DNA from: Nematostella vectensis
Lineage: Eukaryota > Cnidaria > Anthozoa > Actiniaria > Edwardsiidae
Assembly: GCF_932526225.1 (NCBI RefSeq)
Contig: NC_064048.1
Span: 8,084,515-8,148,514 of the forward strand
DNA length: 64,000 bases
Direction of reading: 5' to 3'
Part shown: positions 20,540 to 33,504 of the stretch, in pieces
Numbering within the stretch: position 1 is the stretch's first letter
How the letters are laid out: every line of letters starts with the position of its first letter
The notes under the pieces: generated by a model
Database searches by the model: none
Seen by the model: the letters and a program-made list of their open reading frames with translations, nothing else
Told to the model about the DNA's origin: nothing
Made by a program: the position numbers and the translations under genes

Positions 20540-23500
20540 TATGTTTTAGCTGAAGTCTTCATACCCTGGTACAAGAACCTCGAGAGGTTGACACCTCGCT
20601 TGCCACTAAATAGAGAGACGCACGAGGTCCTGGAACCAGGGTAAAGTCTTCAAGGCTTGCCGCACAAAACAACAGTGAAACCATAATGCACATTACAACC
20701 TCCTATATGAAAAAATATATTCAGCAATATGTTTCAGATGAAGTCTTCAAGGCGTGCCGCCCAAAACAACAGTGAGAACATAAAGCACATTACACAACCT
20801 CCTATATGAAAAAACATATTCAGCAATATGTTTCAGATGAAGTCTTCAAGGCGTGCCGCCCAAAACAACAGTGAGAACATAAAGCACATTACACAACCTC
20901 CTATATGAAAAAATATATTCAGCAATATGTTTCAGATGAAGTCTTCAAGGCGTGCCGCCCAAAACAACAGTGAGAACATAAAACACATTACACAACCTCC
21001 TATATGAAAAAATATATTCAGCAATATGTTTCAGATGAAGTCTTCAAGGCGTGCCGCCCAAAACAACAGTGAGAACATAAAGAACATTACACAATCTCCT
21101 ATAAAAAAAAAATATATCCACCAATATGTTTCAGATGAAGTCTTCAAGGCGTGCCGCCCAAAACAACAGTGAGAACATAAAGCACATTACACAACCTCCT
21201 ATATTAAAAAAATATATCCAGCAATATATTTAAGAGGAAGTCTTCAAGGCGTGCCGCCCAAAACAACAGTGAGAACATAAAGCACATTGCACAACCTCCT
21301 ATATGAAAAAATATATTCAGCAATTTGTCTCAGATGAAGTCTTCAAGGCGTGCCGCCCAAAACAACAGTGAGCTGGTGAGAACATAAAGAACATTACAAA
21401 ACCTGCTATATAAAAAAAACATATTCAGCAATATGTTTCAGATGAAGTCTTCAAGGCGTGCCGCCCAAAACAACAGTGAGAACATAAAGCACATTGCACA
21501 ACCTCCTATATGAAAAAATATATTCAGCAATATGTCTCAGATGAAGTCTTCAAGGCGTGCCGCCCAAAAACAACAGTGAGAACATAAAGAACATTACACA
21601 ACCTCCTATATAAAAAAATATATTCATCAATATGTTTCAGATGAAGTCTTCAAGGCGTGCCGCCCAAAACAACAGTGAGAACATAAAGAACATTACACAA
21701 TCCCCTATATGGAGAACAAAATATTTAGCAATATGTTTCAGATGAAGTCTTCAAGGCGTGCCGCCCAAAACAACAAAGAACAAAGCACATTACACAACCT
21801 CCTATATAAAAAAAAATATGTCTAGCAATATTCAGATGAAGTCTTCAAGGCGTGCCGCCCAAAACAGCAGTGAGAACAAAGCATATTACAACCTCCTATA
21901 TAAAAAAAATTATTCAGCAATATGCTTCAGATGAAGTCTTCAAGGCGTGCCGCCCAAAACAACAGTGAGAACATAAAGCACATTGCACAACCTCCTATAT
22001 GAAAAAAATATATTCAGCAATATGTCTCAGATGAAGTCTTCAAGGCGTGCCGCCCAAAAACAACAGTGAGAACATAAAGAACATTACACAACCTCCTATA
22101 TGAAAAAATATATTCAGCAATATGTTTCAGATGAAGTCTTCAAGGCGTGCCGCCCAAAAACAACAGTGAGAACATAAAGAACATTACACAACCTCCTAGA
22201 TAAAAAAATATATTCAGCAATATGTTTTAGATGAAGTCTTCAAGGCGTGCCGCCCAAAACAACAGTGAGAACATAAAGCACATTGCACAACCTCCTATAT
22301 GAAAAAATATATTCAGCAATATGTCTCAGATGAAGTCTTCAAGGCGTGCCGCCCAAAACAACAGTGAGAACATAAAGAACATTACACAACCTCCTATATG
22401 AAAAACATATTCAGCAATATGTTTCAGATGAATTCTTCAAGGCGTGCCGCCCAAAACAACAGTGAGAACATAAAGCACATTACAACCTCCTATATGAAAA
22501 AATATATTCAGCAATATGTTTCAGATGAAGTCTTCAAGGCGTGCAGCCCAAAACAACAGTGAAACCATAAAGCACATTACAACCTCCTATATAAAAAAAT
22601 ATATTTAGCAATATGTTTCAGATGAAGTCTTCAAGGCGTGCCGCCCAAAACAACAGTGAGAACATAAAGCACATTACACAACCTCCTTTATGAAAAAACA
22701 TATTCAGCAATATGTTTCAGATGAAGTCTTCAAGGCGTGCCGCCCAAAACAACAGTGAGAACATAAAACACATTACACAACCTCCTATATGAAAAAATAT
22801 ATTCAGCAATATGTTTCAGATGAAGTCTTCAAGGCGTGCCGCCCAAAACAACAGTGAGAACATAAAGAACATTACACAATCTCCTATAAAAAAAAAATAT
22901 ATCCACCAATATGTTTCAGATGAAGTCTTCAAGGCGTGCCGCCCAAAACAACAGTGAGAACATAAAGCACATTACACAACCTCCTATATTAAAAAAATAT
23001 ATCCAGCAATATATTTAAGAGGAAGTCTTCAAGGCGTGCCGCCCAAAACAACAGTGAGAACATAAAGCACATTGCACAACCTCCTATATGAAAAAATATA
23101 TTCAGCAATTTGTCTCAGATGAAGTCTTCAAGGCGTGCCGCCCAAAACAACAGTGAGCTGGTGAGAACATAAAGAACATTACAAAACCTGCTATATAAAA
23201 AAAACATATTCAGCAATATGTTTCAGATGAAGTCTTCAAGGCGTGCCGCCCAAAACAACAGTGAGAACATAAAGCACATTGCACAACCTCCTATATGAAA
23301 AAATATATTCAGCAATATGTCTCAGATGAAGTCTTCAAGGCGTGCCGCCCAAAAACAACAGTGAGAACATAAAGAACATTACACAACCTCCTATATGAAA
23401 AAATATATTCATCAATATGTTTCAGATGAAGTCTTCAAGGCGTGCCGCCCAAAACAACAGTGAGAACATAAAGAACATTACACAATCCCCTATATGGAGA

Positions 23501-23745
23501 ACAAAATATTTAGCAATATGTTTCAGATGAAGTCTTCAAGGCGTGCCGCCCAAAACAACAAAGAACAAAGCACATTACACAACCTCCTATATAAAAAAAA
23601 ATATGTCTAGCAATATTCAGATGAAGTCTTCAAGGCGTGCCGCCCAAAACAGCAGTGAGAACAAAGCATATTACAACCTCCTATATAAAAAAAATTATTC
23701 AGCAATATGCTTCAGATGAAGTCTTCAAGGCGTGCCGCCCAAAAC
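20540..23745. repeat. 99-bp satellite, about 31 units
   Basis: Tandem units of about 99 bp with a highly conserved core GATGAAGTCTTCAAGGCGTG then CCGCCCAAAACAACAGTGAG, and a variable AT-rich part (CCTCCTATATGAAAAAATAT type). Units start at 20737, 20836, 20935 and so on. A larger duplication is superimposed: rare variants such as the AGCTGGTGAG insertion (21371 and 23156) and the GGAGAACAAAATATTTAGC unit (21711 and 23496) recur exactly 1785 bp apart, equal to 18 units. The first unit is broken by the 82-bp element at 20562. No open frames. Confidence 0.95.
20562..20643. mobile_element. 82-bp TIR element inside the first satellite unit
   Basis: Begins TACCCTGGTACAAGAACCTCG and ends with CGAGGTCCTGGAACCAGGGTA, which are imperfect inverted repeats. 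AAGTCTTCA, part of the satellite core, occurs on both sides (20553-20561 and 20644-20652), a 9-bp target duplication. It is too short to code. Confidence 0.7.
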
Positions 23746-23805
23746 AAAATAGAACAAAAAAAATACATAATTATTAAGTATAAGTGATTATTTGTCAGCT
23801 GATTG

Positions 23806-24200
23806 CTACAATACCAAACTCTTGTCCACCCAATTTCTCTCTAGCTTTTCGATCTTTACCGAAAGCGATTCCACTTTTGCTCGTACTTCATCCCGGCCAG
23901 TGTTTTCGAGCATGGGTTGGGATCAATGTGGTTGATCTCCTTGTCGATTCCCGGCAGTACGTTTAGAAGTCTGAAGGAATCCCTACTTCCTGAAATCTCC
24001 CCGATTACTCGAAACGCTTAAAGGACGTAGACTTTTTCCGTTCTAGCCCTGTTCCAGGCAACGCGATCTGCTTAAAACCATTTGATCGAAGCTGAACCGC
24101 CGGCAAGCGTCCTCACATCCTTCGGCTCTATCTTATAGCTTCGGCCGGGATGCTTCAAAGAACTTCAAATTGATGAATTTTCGTAGTCATAAACAGCATA
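23806..24200 (-). pseudogene. Relic of an unknown coding region with a coiled-coil piece
   Basis: On the minus strand, 23913-23806 reads 35 codons that look like a coiled coil (RDEVRAKVESLSVKIEKLER) before TAG. Just upstream another frame carries GRSYKIEPKDVRTLAGGSAS and, after stops, RLLNVLPGIDKEINHIDPNP. The protein-like composition jumping between frames with several stops is what a decayed gene looks like. I do not recognise the family. It shares orientation with the kinase-like relic at 20150-20414. Confidence 0.35.
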
Positions 24201-24358
24201 AGTCAATATTAAGTGCGTACCATCTTTTGTTTGGGTCAATCCTCAGTGAAATCACCTCAAATAACATCATGAAATCGGAAAGGAGGTCTTAGCCGACGAG
24301 TCAAATGTTGTAGACTGAATCAAATAGAGCGCGCGCTTTGATTAATATTTGGCGCTAT

Positions 24359-25045
<687 letters not shown>

Positions 25046-25978
25046 GAGGCCAAGTGTCGATAGAAAATACACACTGTACACACCTGGCACCAATCAAAGT
25101 GCTGTCATAAAATATATTCGATTAACACGGAAATGCTTGATGCATGCTGGGAACAAGCATCCCCGCTGGTACCGTTTTCTCCCCTCTGGGGCTCCTCATA
25201 CCAAATATGGTGCGACGAACTATGTATGGATGCTATGATTGACAAGCTCGCGCAATCTAAAAAATAGCTTTCATGGACGACATCGTGGGCCACGGGGATT
25301 AGTTGTCTTATATCATGGTCTCTCAACTGTGCTGATTACGCTTGGACGAAATTTCAGAGGCGTTGCTAGAGACTTTGTTTATATGACAGCAAAACGAGAA
25401 AAGACTATACGAGAGCATCCGCCCCTGAATTGTTTCTCATTGCCTTTCCTACACCTGTGGTTATTTCTCTCGCCATATTTAAAGGGTGCTAACTACTTTC
25501 AAAATAAGCATACTTGGTTAATCCATAGCTGTCAATCAACTTGGACAGAAATCTTGTGAACAAAATCGGGTGAAATACAGTAAATATGTGAAAAAAAAAA
25601 CAAAACAAAAAAAACAACAAGAGAGTTCATGCGGGGGGAAAACAGAGAGTATATAAACTTTTTAAAGAAAAATAGGTTGTGATGAGGTAACAGCTATGTT
25701 AATCCCATTTTCCAGTTTTCCCGGGAAGTGTAGTCATTTGATAAACCTATCTTGTACTTGTCGCCTCATAACTGAACTACCTCGGTAGGAAATCCAGGGG
25801 TTTTCTCTGTTTATAACGATTCATTTACTAAAGAGGAGGTTTTTTTATTAGAAAACCTATGGTTTCAAATGGCTAATGAACATTTGAGCAGATGCTCTTT
25901 TTGAAATAATTATGTATTCACTTTTTGCGTTTGCTAGACACAATAAGTCAACAATTTAACGTCATCAGTTAAGTTTAG

Positions 25979-25986
25979 TGACGTCA
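25979..25986 (+). promoter_or_regulatory. CRE-like TGACGTCA
   Basis: Perfect 8-bp CREB/ATF palindrome, 335 bases upstream of the tubby start codon. Confidence 0.4.
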
Positions 25987-26145
25987 AGGGCAAAACTTTT
26001 TAAAGCACTGCGTTAATTATTGCTTACTTCCCTTATTTACCCCGAACACAAAAGTATCCAAAGATAAAAATTTAGGGATTAGTCATTGAGAAACAAAAGC
26101 TTCTCTTCGTAGATCTACGTTTGAATTTTATTTTGCGATTGGAAG

Positions 26146-26153
26146 TGACGTCA
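26146..26153 (+). promoter_or_regulatory. CRE-like TGACGTCA next to CCAAT boxes
   Basis: Second perfect CREB/ATF palindrome, 168 bases upstream of the tubby start codon. An inverted CCAAT (ATTGG, 26138-26142) is directly upstream and a forward CCAAT follows at 26178. This combination is typical of animal housekeeping promoters. No TATA box. Confidence 0.5.
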
Positions 26154-26320
26154 TTCTAGTCACATGTTGCGGATTGACCAATCATAACGTTTGTCCGCTC
26201 ACTTCGAAGTGGGATTGTGAGCGAATTTCCGAACTTCGGCACAAAACCTGATTTTAGCCGTCACTTCTTATTCTATATCTTTATTTTTAAAACCTTGAAA
26301 GGAACGACTTCGCTATAAAA

Positions 26321-29300
26321 ATGTCCTACGGTTTTGGAGACAAGTAAGTTAGAATACTAGTAGAATTTCAAGCAGAATATCCTGTGGTTTTCGTGGTTAC
26401 CATTCGGCACTTGGCAACCCTTTCGCTTGGTTTATTTTCCGTGGATGGCTGCTGTATTTTACAAAACTAATACCGTCTCTTCTTTGCTATTTCAGTGCTT
26501 GGAGCTCGAGCGGTCCCCCAGGCAGGTAAGAATGCTCTCCTCTTAAGTCATTATGCTTCTAGCTCAATATGTTGCGTCGGCCATGTTTTACCGGATCCTT
26601 TCTTTTGGTGGTGTTTCCATCTTGAAAGTTAGATTCAAATATCAACAACTTTTCCCGACGTGAGAATATTGCAAATGCCAATTCTTACTGTAAAGATCCT
26701 ATCTTTTGCCGTAAATGAGCGTGTCTTTTAAAGATCGCTTTCAAATGACTTGAGCTTCAAACTGAGTTCTAATAACCATGGACGCCATTGAGACTCATTG
26801 AATTTCCTCCAAGTAACAAATCTTTTAGTTTAAAATGTTATTCAACGTCGGCTTACGATTAATATATACCTAAGAAAAAAAAATATATACTTCGCATTTG
26901 ATTGTATTGGTTTTATTGTGCTTATAAAGAAAGCAGAAATTATCCAGTTTTGTTTTTAAATATTCTTTCCGCGAAGATGCTGTTTTCTTCTGTTTACACA
27001 GTCTATTCATTCAAACGTTGAACATCCCGAGCGAATGTTTTGAAATATTTTCACGCTTTTTTACTTCTTCCAATAAAAAAGGTTATCTTATTCACGGACT
27101 ATCTTCTTGATTTATTAGTTTACGCTTCACGCTCTTTTATAGTAGCGATTTAATTCTATTCTTAATTTTTGGGTTAATAATTCACCCTTCGTGAAATGTC
27201 TAATATGTGATAGCAGATGTTGTTGAATTTAATATTTTGCAGTGTATACTGTATGAACCTTCTAAACAATATACCCTTAAATTTACTGAAGCAAAATGTA
27301 TAATTAATACTCCTTTCTTAAAGTAGTTTGGTGTTTTTTGATGAATTTATTTTAGATTATAAAGAAATAAGTATATGATTTATTTATTTGTTTTCTCGAT
27401 TTCTACATAATTATCTACCATCACAGTCGAGCCAAACTTTGGCTTATCCAAAAAAAATATATATATCTTGTATCCTTAGATTCAGCACTTCTCTTTAATG
27501 TCCTCTTCCATTTCTCACTATTTTGCTTTGGTATTAAATTGTTGTGCCCACCACTCAATTTTCATGATTGAAATTCCTTTAAAATAATGCAGAGTTAAAT
27601 GATTGTGAAATAGGATTATTTCTATCCATTTGCAATGATAACATTAATACTGTTGTTTTCTTTGAGAGGATAAGTTTTTTTTATACTAAGTCATAGTATA
27701 ATATACTGTATGTACATCTATATTATTTGCAATGTTTATTTTTATATCATTGGAGAAAGATTGATACTTTTATTCATTTTAAATTATTTTAATTTGTACC
27801 CCCTAATGCCCTTTTGTTGTCAGTCAATAAATCTTCTCTGTGAATTTGTAAAAAGTAAACAACAATTTAAGCACACTATGCCAGGTTACCAGATATCAAA
27901 TTAATTTATATTGCGATGTCTTTTTATGATAGCTTAGCATTGATACTCTATTTGAGAGTGTGAATAACCATGAGTCTCTGCAAAAACACCATGCACAATT
28001 TAGCAGGTAGCAAATTACTTTTGAAAAAGCTGTAAAATGCAGCACTTTAAATCTAAATTTTCCAATCAAGTAGTGATAGAAAGCTTCTGCCAATTGCAAA
28101 GTCTTTTTCTTCATTTATCACCAAAGGTTCCAATCTGTCTGTTCAATAAAAAGCTAATTCATAAGCTGTTAGTGAAATTACCTATGTTCACTGGGAACAT
28201 GGGAATATAAGTCAGACTCGCTGACTCTGTTCCATGCCTTTCCTGTTCTACCTGCAAATGTTCCTCCCATGTCACCCTCTTTTTTGCCCTCACCCCTTTT
28301 TTTCAAACTCCGAAACCAACAGAAACACTTGGTTGAGGCTGATTAAAGGCTTGCTTGCTTGCTGAAGCTGAATTTACTAAGTAATATTAATTTGAATGGT
28401 AAAATCATTTTACAAATAAGTTCATTTCACACCAAATAAAGCAGTGAATTTCTTAAAAATACTTTGCAAGTAAAAAAATAAAATGAGCGTTTTGAAATTT
28501 TGGTGCGACTTTTTTTTAAGTGTCATTTGGAATCTGTAGCTTTCATCACAGTGTTCATGTAAAGCAAGAGGATGGTGAATGAAAAATTAATTAAAAAGTT
28601 CTAACATTTGGAGAAATGAACTCTGGCCTTCACAGTATTAGTATTAGAGAAAATAAGCCAGGAAAGCAACACGCCACTCCACAGAATCGTGACTTTGCTG
28701 TTTTCTCTTTCAGTGTGCACGCACAAGGGTTTTTGTAATGTTATTGATATCAAGTATTTTGTACACTAACCATTGGTGAGGTACAATGCTGTACGTAACT
28801 CTTGTGTAACCCTAGTGCATTTATTAATTTACTTAAATTCTTTTGGACATGCCTTGTGGTAAATTCCATAAAAAAATGGAATGTTTGGAAAGAAATGTAG
28901 GAATGTCTGAGAGAAGATCATACAATACTGTACATTCACCTAGATGGTAACATCTGCAGCTATTCCATGTTTTATTATTTTTTTTTGCAGTGTATTTGAA
29001 GATGAGGCCAGACCAGCCAGTCCAAACAGCTTGCGTCAGAGAAAATTGGAACAACAGGTTAGCAACAGGTTTTGTTGAGAAAGGAAATAATAGAGAATAT
29101 GACATATAAGTTTTCTTATAGAAGTCAAAGAGACAATTGGAAATAGTAACACATTAAAATATCATTTCGTACCCTAACCCTGAATACAATGCAACATTCA
29201 TGGATTATTGTGTTGATCCCAAAATTTCAAACAAAATGTCAAAATGCTGTTGAAAATGCTTCAGTTTTGGAAACGGAATATAAATTGAGAACTTATACAT

Positions 29301-32300
29301 TCACGATAAGGCTCCTTACTTCTACTAGAAGTAATTTTTTATCTTTCAAACTTGCGAAAATGAGAACTGCTTACAAGACCTGGGCCCTGTCTTTTAAACC
29401 AGCCAGTACATTCTACCACCAAATTTGTTGCACATCTAGTTTATGTTGTAAACAAATAAATCTTAAATTCGTCTGAACGGTTATCCTGATTATGGTAATT
29501 GCTTGAATAAGTGTTCGGTCAAATAAGTGCCTCAACTAAAGTAAATGAGTTGCATAGAATAGACTTCACTGATGAGGGAGACTGTAGATGGAAGTAACTG
29601 ACGGCACACTTTTTCCATCAATTATGGTATGCAGTACAATGCAATGTTTTGTTTGGGAGAGATGACCAAAATTTTGAAACAGGTCTAAAATTTTGAGCCT
29701 GGCGTTTACATAGTCTATTATTTTTTGTAGCTTTTTGTCATGCAATTGTTCGTAACTTATGTTGTAATTTCCCTTTCAGAGAGAAATAATGAGAAAAAAG
29801 AATGAAATGAAAAGAGCACAACCTAGTAAGTTTACGATGAGTATTTGTCAATTTAACTGCAACATGATACCATCAATCCCAATAACTATGTCCAAAATAA
29901 AGGACATTCAAACTAGTTTTTAAAAGTCACATATTCAATTATTATTATTGTTGCCGTTGCTGTTGTTGTTGTTAAAAGTAAACATAATTATTAAATTGTT
30001 AATGCAGGCCCTGTTTACAGTATATACAAATGTTTGTTGAAAATATTTGATACCATCACTTGATCAAGTAAATTTTCCACTGGTTATTTTTTTTGTGATA
30101 ATATCAGGTTAATTGCGTTAAAGTGGATTTACCCAAAACCAATTCGAGGTGCTGATTGTTGGGCAGAGCATTTACCATTTGCAAAATTTACTGGGCCCTT
30201 GCTTCAGTCTGTGTCAGAGAGATACTGTTTATTGGGTCAGACACCAAATATCGGTTCAGAAGTTTTCCCCTCACCAGATGAATGTGCATAAATAAAAAGG
30301 CCTTAGATGTAAACTACCATTTCTCAACCTGCACACACAGTGATCAATAAATGTTTTCCAGTTTGTACAGTATGCCTGAAGGGAACTATTAGTTGATAAT
30401 GCCATCTTGCTATCATTATGTATAACAGCAGCTGTCAAAAATGACTCCTGAATATATTACTTGATCTATACAGTAAAGCACACACTACACAAATAATGAA
30501 TTTTCCAACATCAGTGAAAAATCGTGACTGATTTTAACAGTGGATTATCTCCTAGGATTATTTTTGCATCGAAGCTTATACAAACTCCAGTATGAAAGCT
30601 ATATAGACTTCAGTTGTGACACTTCATAATGTTTTTTTTTTTTTTTTGCTATTGCTTGCTACAGTAGGTACTTAAAGGTACTGCTTGGCTGATTTGATGT
30701 AAAATGAGCTTATTTGAAGCATTTCCCCATGTTTGGAATTCTCCCACATTCTGGTTGTTAGATTTGCCCACTCTCTCACTCCAACTTCCTTGTTTTTTTG
30801 TGTGTGAAATTTCCTCTTTCCTGTTTTAATTATGAGGATTTTCTCTCCACTGCTTGTCTTATGTAATCTCAAGCAGGTGAATGTATCGTGAATTGCTCTC
30901 TGCTTCAAATGAACGAAAGGATATTATGTCTTTGATACAAAGGATGTTTTTCTAGGCAAGTGATCACTGGGAGGAAATGGATTTCAATTGTTGCCTAGGG
31001 CAGAAAACTATTTGTTATGTCATGAGCTTCATGCGCAATATGATAATACTAAAACCACCATGTTCAACTGTCAAATTTGTCTTTTTGTTTTTGTTTTTTT
31101 TTGTCCTACACATTTTGCAAAGTAGTGAAAAAATAAAGCTGTCAGCCAACTTCCTTCTTTTAGTCTGCATTTTCCTGTTGCTTTTTCCCTCTTTCTCTAA
31201 AAAAATATTGGGAAAGGGATATATTTATATTCCATTTTTATTCAGTTTTTCCATTTTAAAGATATAGAATATTATAGGCTTAACAGAATCATGGTCAGCT
31301 TACATATCTTTCTATATAAATGGATGATCATAATAGATAATTTTTTTTAACTAATCCCAGTTTTCACAGTTGGAATACCAACTAATAAGTGAATAACAAC
31401 AGCCACCACTTGGCCTGGTCTAATAATGAAGACAGACCACCAATATTTTTTTTCTTGCTTCTTGAAGAAGGAGTAAAACCCCTGTGAGCAAAGACAATTA
31501 ACAAAAAATAAGTTTAAGTTGAAACAAGGATTTACCTGGGCACCCAAGAGCGATTGTGGTTCTCAATTGCACTGCTAACTGTGCCTGAACACTTTTTAAA
31601 CGATTTCTTATCACTGTCAATGCCCTGCCCAAGGATTGTGTGGCTGTGGCTATCAGGGCTTCTGGAAAAACGCGGAAAAACTCAAAATTACGCGGGATTC
31701 TTTGCTAAATTACGCGGAAAATCAATCATTACGCGCTAAATGATGCGGAATTTTGCAATACATTTTTCTTTAAAAATCAAAATTTTGCGTGATTCCTTAC
31801 TGAATTACGCGCTAAATTACACGAAATATCAACTGTTACGTCCAAACTACATTATCTACCGAAGGAAAGCACGAAATAATTTGAAAAGGTTAATTTTTGC
31901 GCGAAAATATCTTAGGCGAGTTTTCATTGGCTCCTAGCCACCAGCCAATTAAAAAAGGTATTTTATTATTAGTCCTAGGCCTTCGCGGTTTAGCAAAGAA
32001 CGCCTAGTCATTTTATTGTTTTCGAAATTCAGTTCGAGATATAACACTCTTACGAAGATTATCTCTATTTTTTAAAGAGAAATTGAGGTAAGAAACCTAA
32101 AAGAACACATCAGCTGTGTACTTGAATGTTTTGTCTTTCAAAATTTAGCCAAAATATGCGGAAATTTGTGGATTACGCAGAGAAAGCCAAATTACGCGCC
32201 TCCGCACAAGCGCGTAATTCCAGAAGCCCTGGTAACATTGTAGGCACCCTTATGAATAATATTATAAAACTATATTTATCAATGCAGATACTTCAACAAC

Positions 32301-33418
32301 TAATATTATAGATATATTATAGACTTAATCACCTGATGACATCATCAAAATTTAGATTTGTTCATAAACAATGATGCCATGCCTAAATTCATTCCATTTC
32401 ACAAAAGTTTGGAGGATTTATACATCTGGAAGTTTTCCTAGCAATGAGCCTCAAAGAATTGTCCCAGCACCCTTAAGGGCTGACAAACAAATGTTTGAAC
32501 ATTGTTTGTGACATTGGTAGTTACTTCCAGTTGTTAATTTTTATGTATCCGTTTTTTCTAAAGAGCCACTAGGAACGTCACACTTGATACGTATGTGTAT
32601 GTGCTTTCATAAAAAAATGTTGTATGTTCTCATCAGGAATGGTTCAAGCAAACGACATGGTTCGTCCAACATCGCGTCAGAGTGATAGAACTCCACTTGT
32701 ACATGGCGGGACCATGGTCACTGGTAAGACAGGCAGTCTTTTTAGAAGTTTTGGCTAAAAATTATTTATTCTTTCAGCTGGATCTTCGCTGTTTCATCCT
32801 TAATCATAACCCCCTTCCCCCTCCAAGAAACAGAAGAAAAAACAATTATTATTGGTTAAGTCAACAAGATTATAATGGCCAATCTTTTTTTGTGTGTGTT
32901 TGATTTTTAACGGACAAATTTCAAATTTATCTCATAAAAATATCAGTTTTTACTTGATTCTACTGTTTTATGTTTCTCTTGTTTTTTTAATTAGGAATTG
33001 ACGGTGCTGTGACCAAAACAGTTCCTCCAGAAATTTCCACAGGAGGCTTATTAGTAAATGTTGGTTCAGATGAAGAGCCTGTCCATCATGTTAAGGTGGG
33101 TCCTCTGCTCTTCACTATATAGGGCTTGATCCCTGGGAGGGGGCCCTTATTCAAAAATTCGAGGTTGGGGGTGGCGCCTATTCAAATCATTATGGTAATT
33201 ATAGATAGCTGTAGACTAGAATCAGCATGAGATATTTATTATTAAGCCAGAGCATGAATTACAAGTTGGTGTTCCACAAATGTGTACGCCCCTTTCCTAG
33301 CTGTGTTCTAGAGCAACTAAAGATGGAAAAAGTAAACAATTTTGTTGTTTTGGCTGTGTCTGAATTACTGCACTCTCAAGAGAATAATATAAACCACAAT
33401 ACATAAATTTATATCCTG

Positions 33419-33504
<86 letters not shown>

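Larger units (their letters stand above)
25046..26320. other. Intergenic region and presumed promoter of the tubby gene
   Basis: No gene seen. The last 350 bases before the tubby ATG hold two perfect TGACGTCA sites and CCAAT boxes in both orientations (26138-26142 and 26178-26182), annotated below. Confidence 0.5.

Noticed and set aside
20645-23745. CRISPR-like appearance of a conserved core with variable spacers
   Set aside because: The context is eukaryotic, the unit is 99 bp, spacers are related AT-rich sequences rather than unique, and no cas genes are present. It is a satellite.
29566-29582. CTGATGAG on the plus strand as a ribozyme core
   Set aside because: No complementary stem II or GAAA follows.
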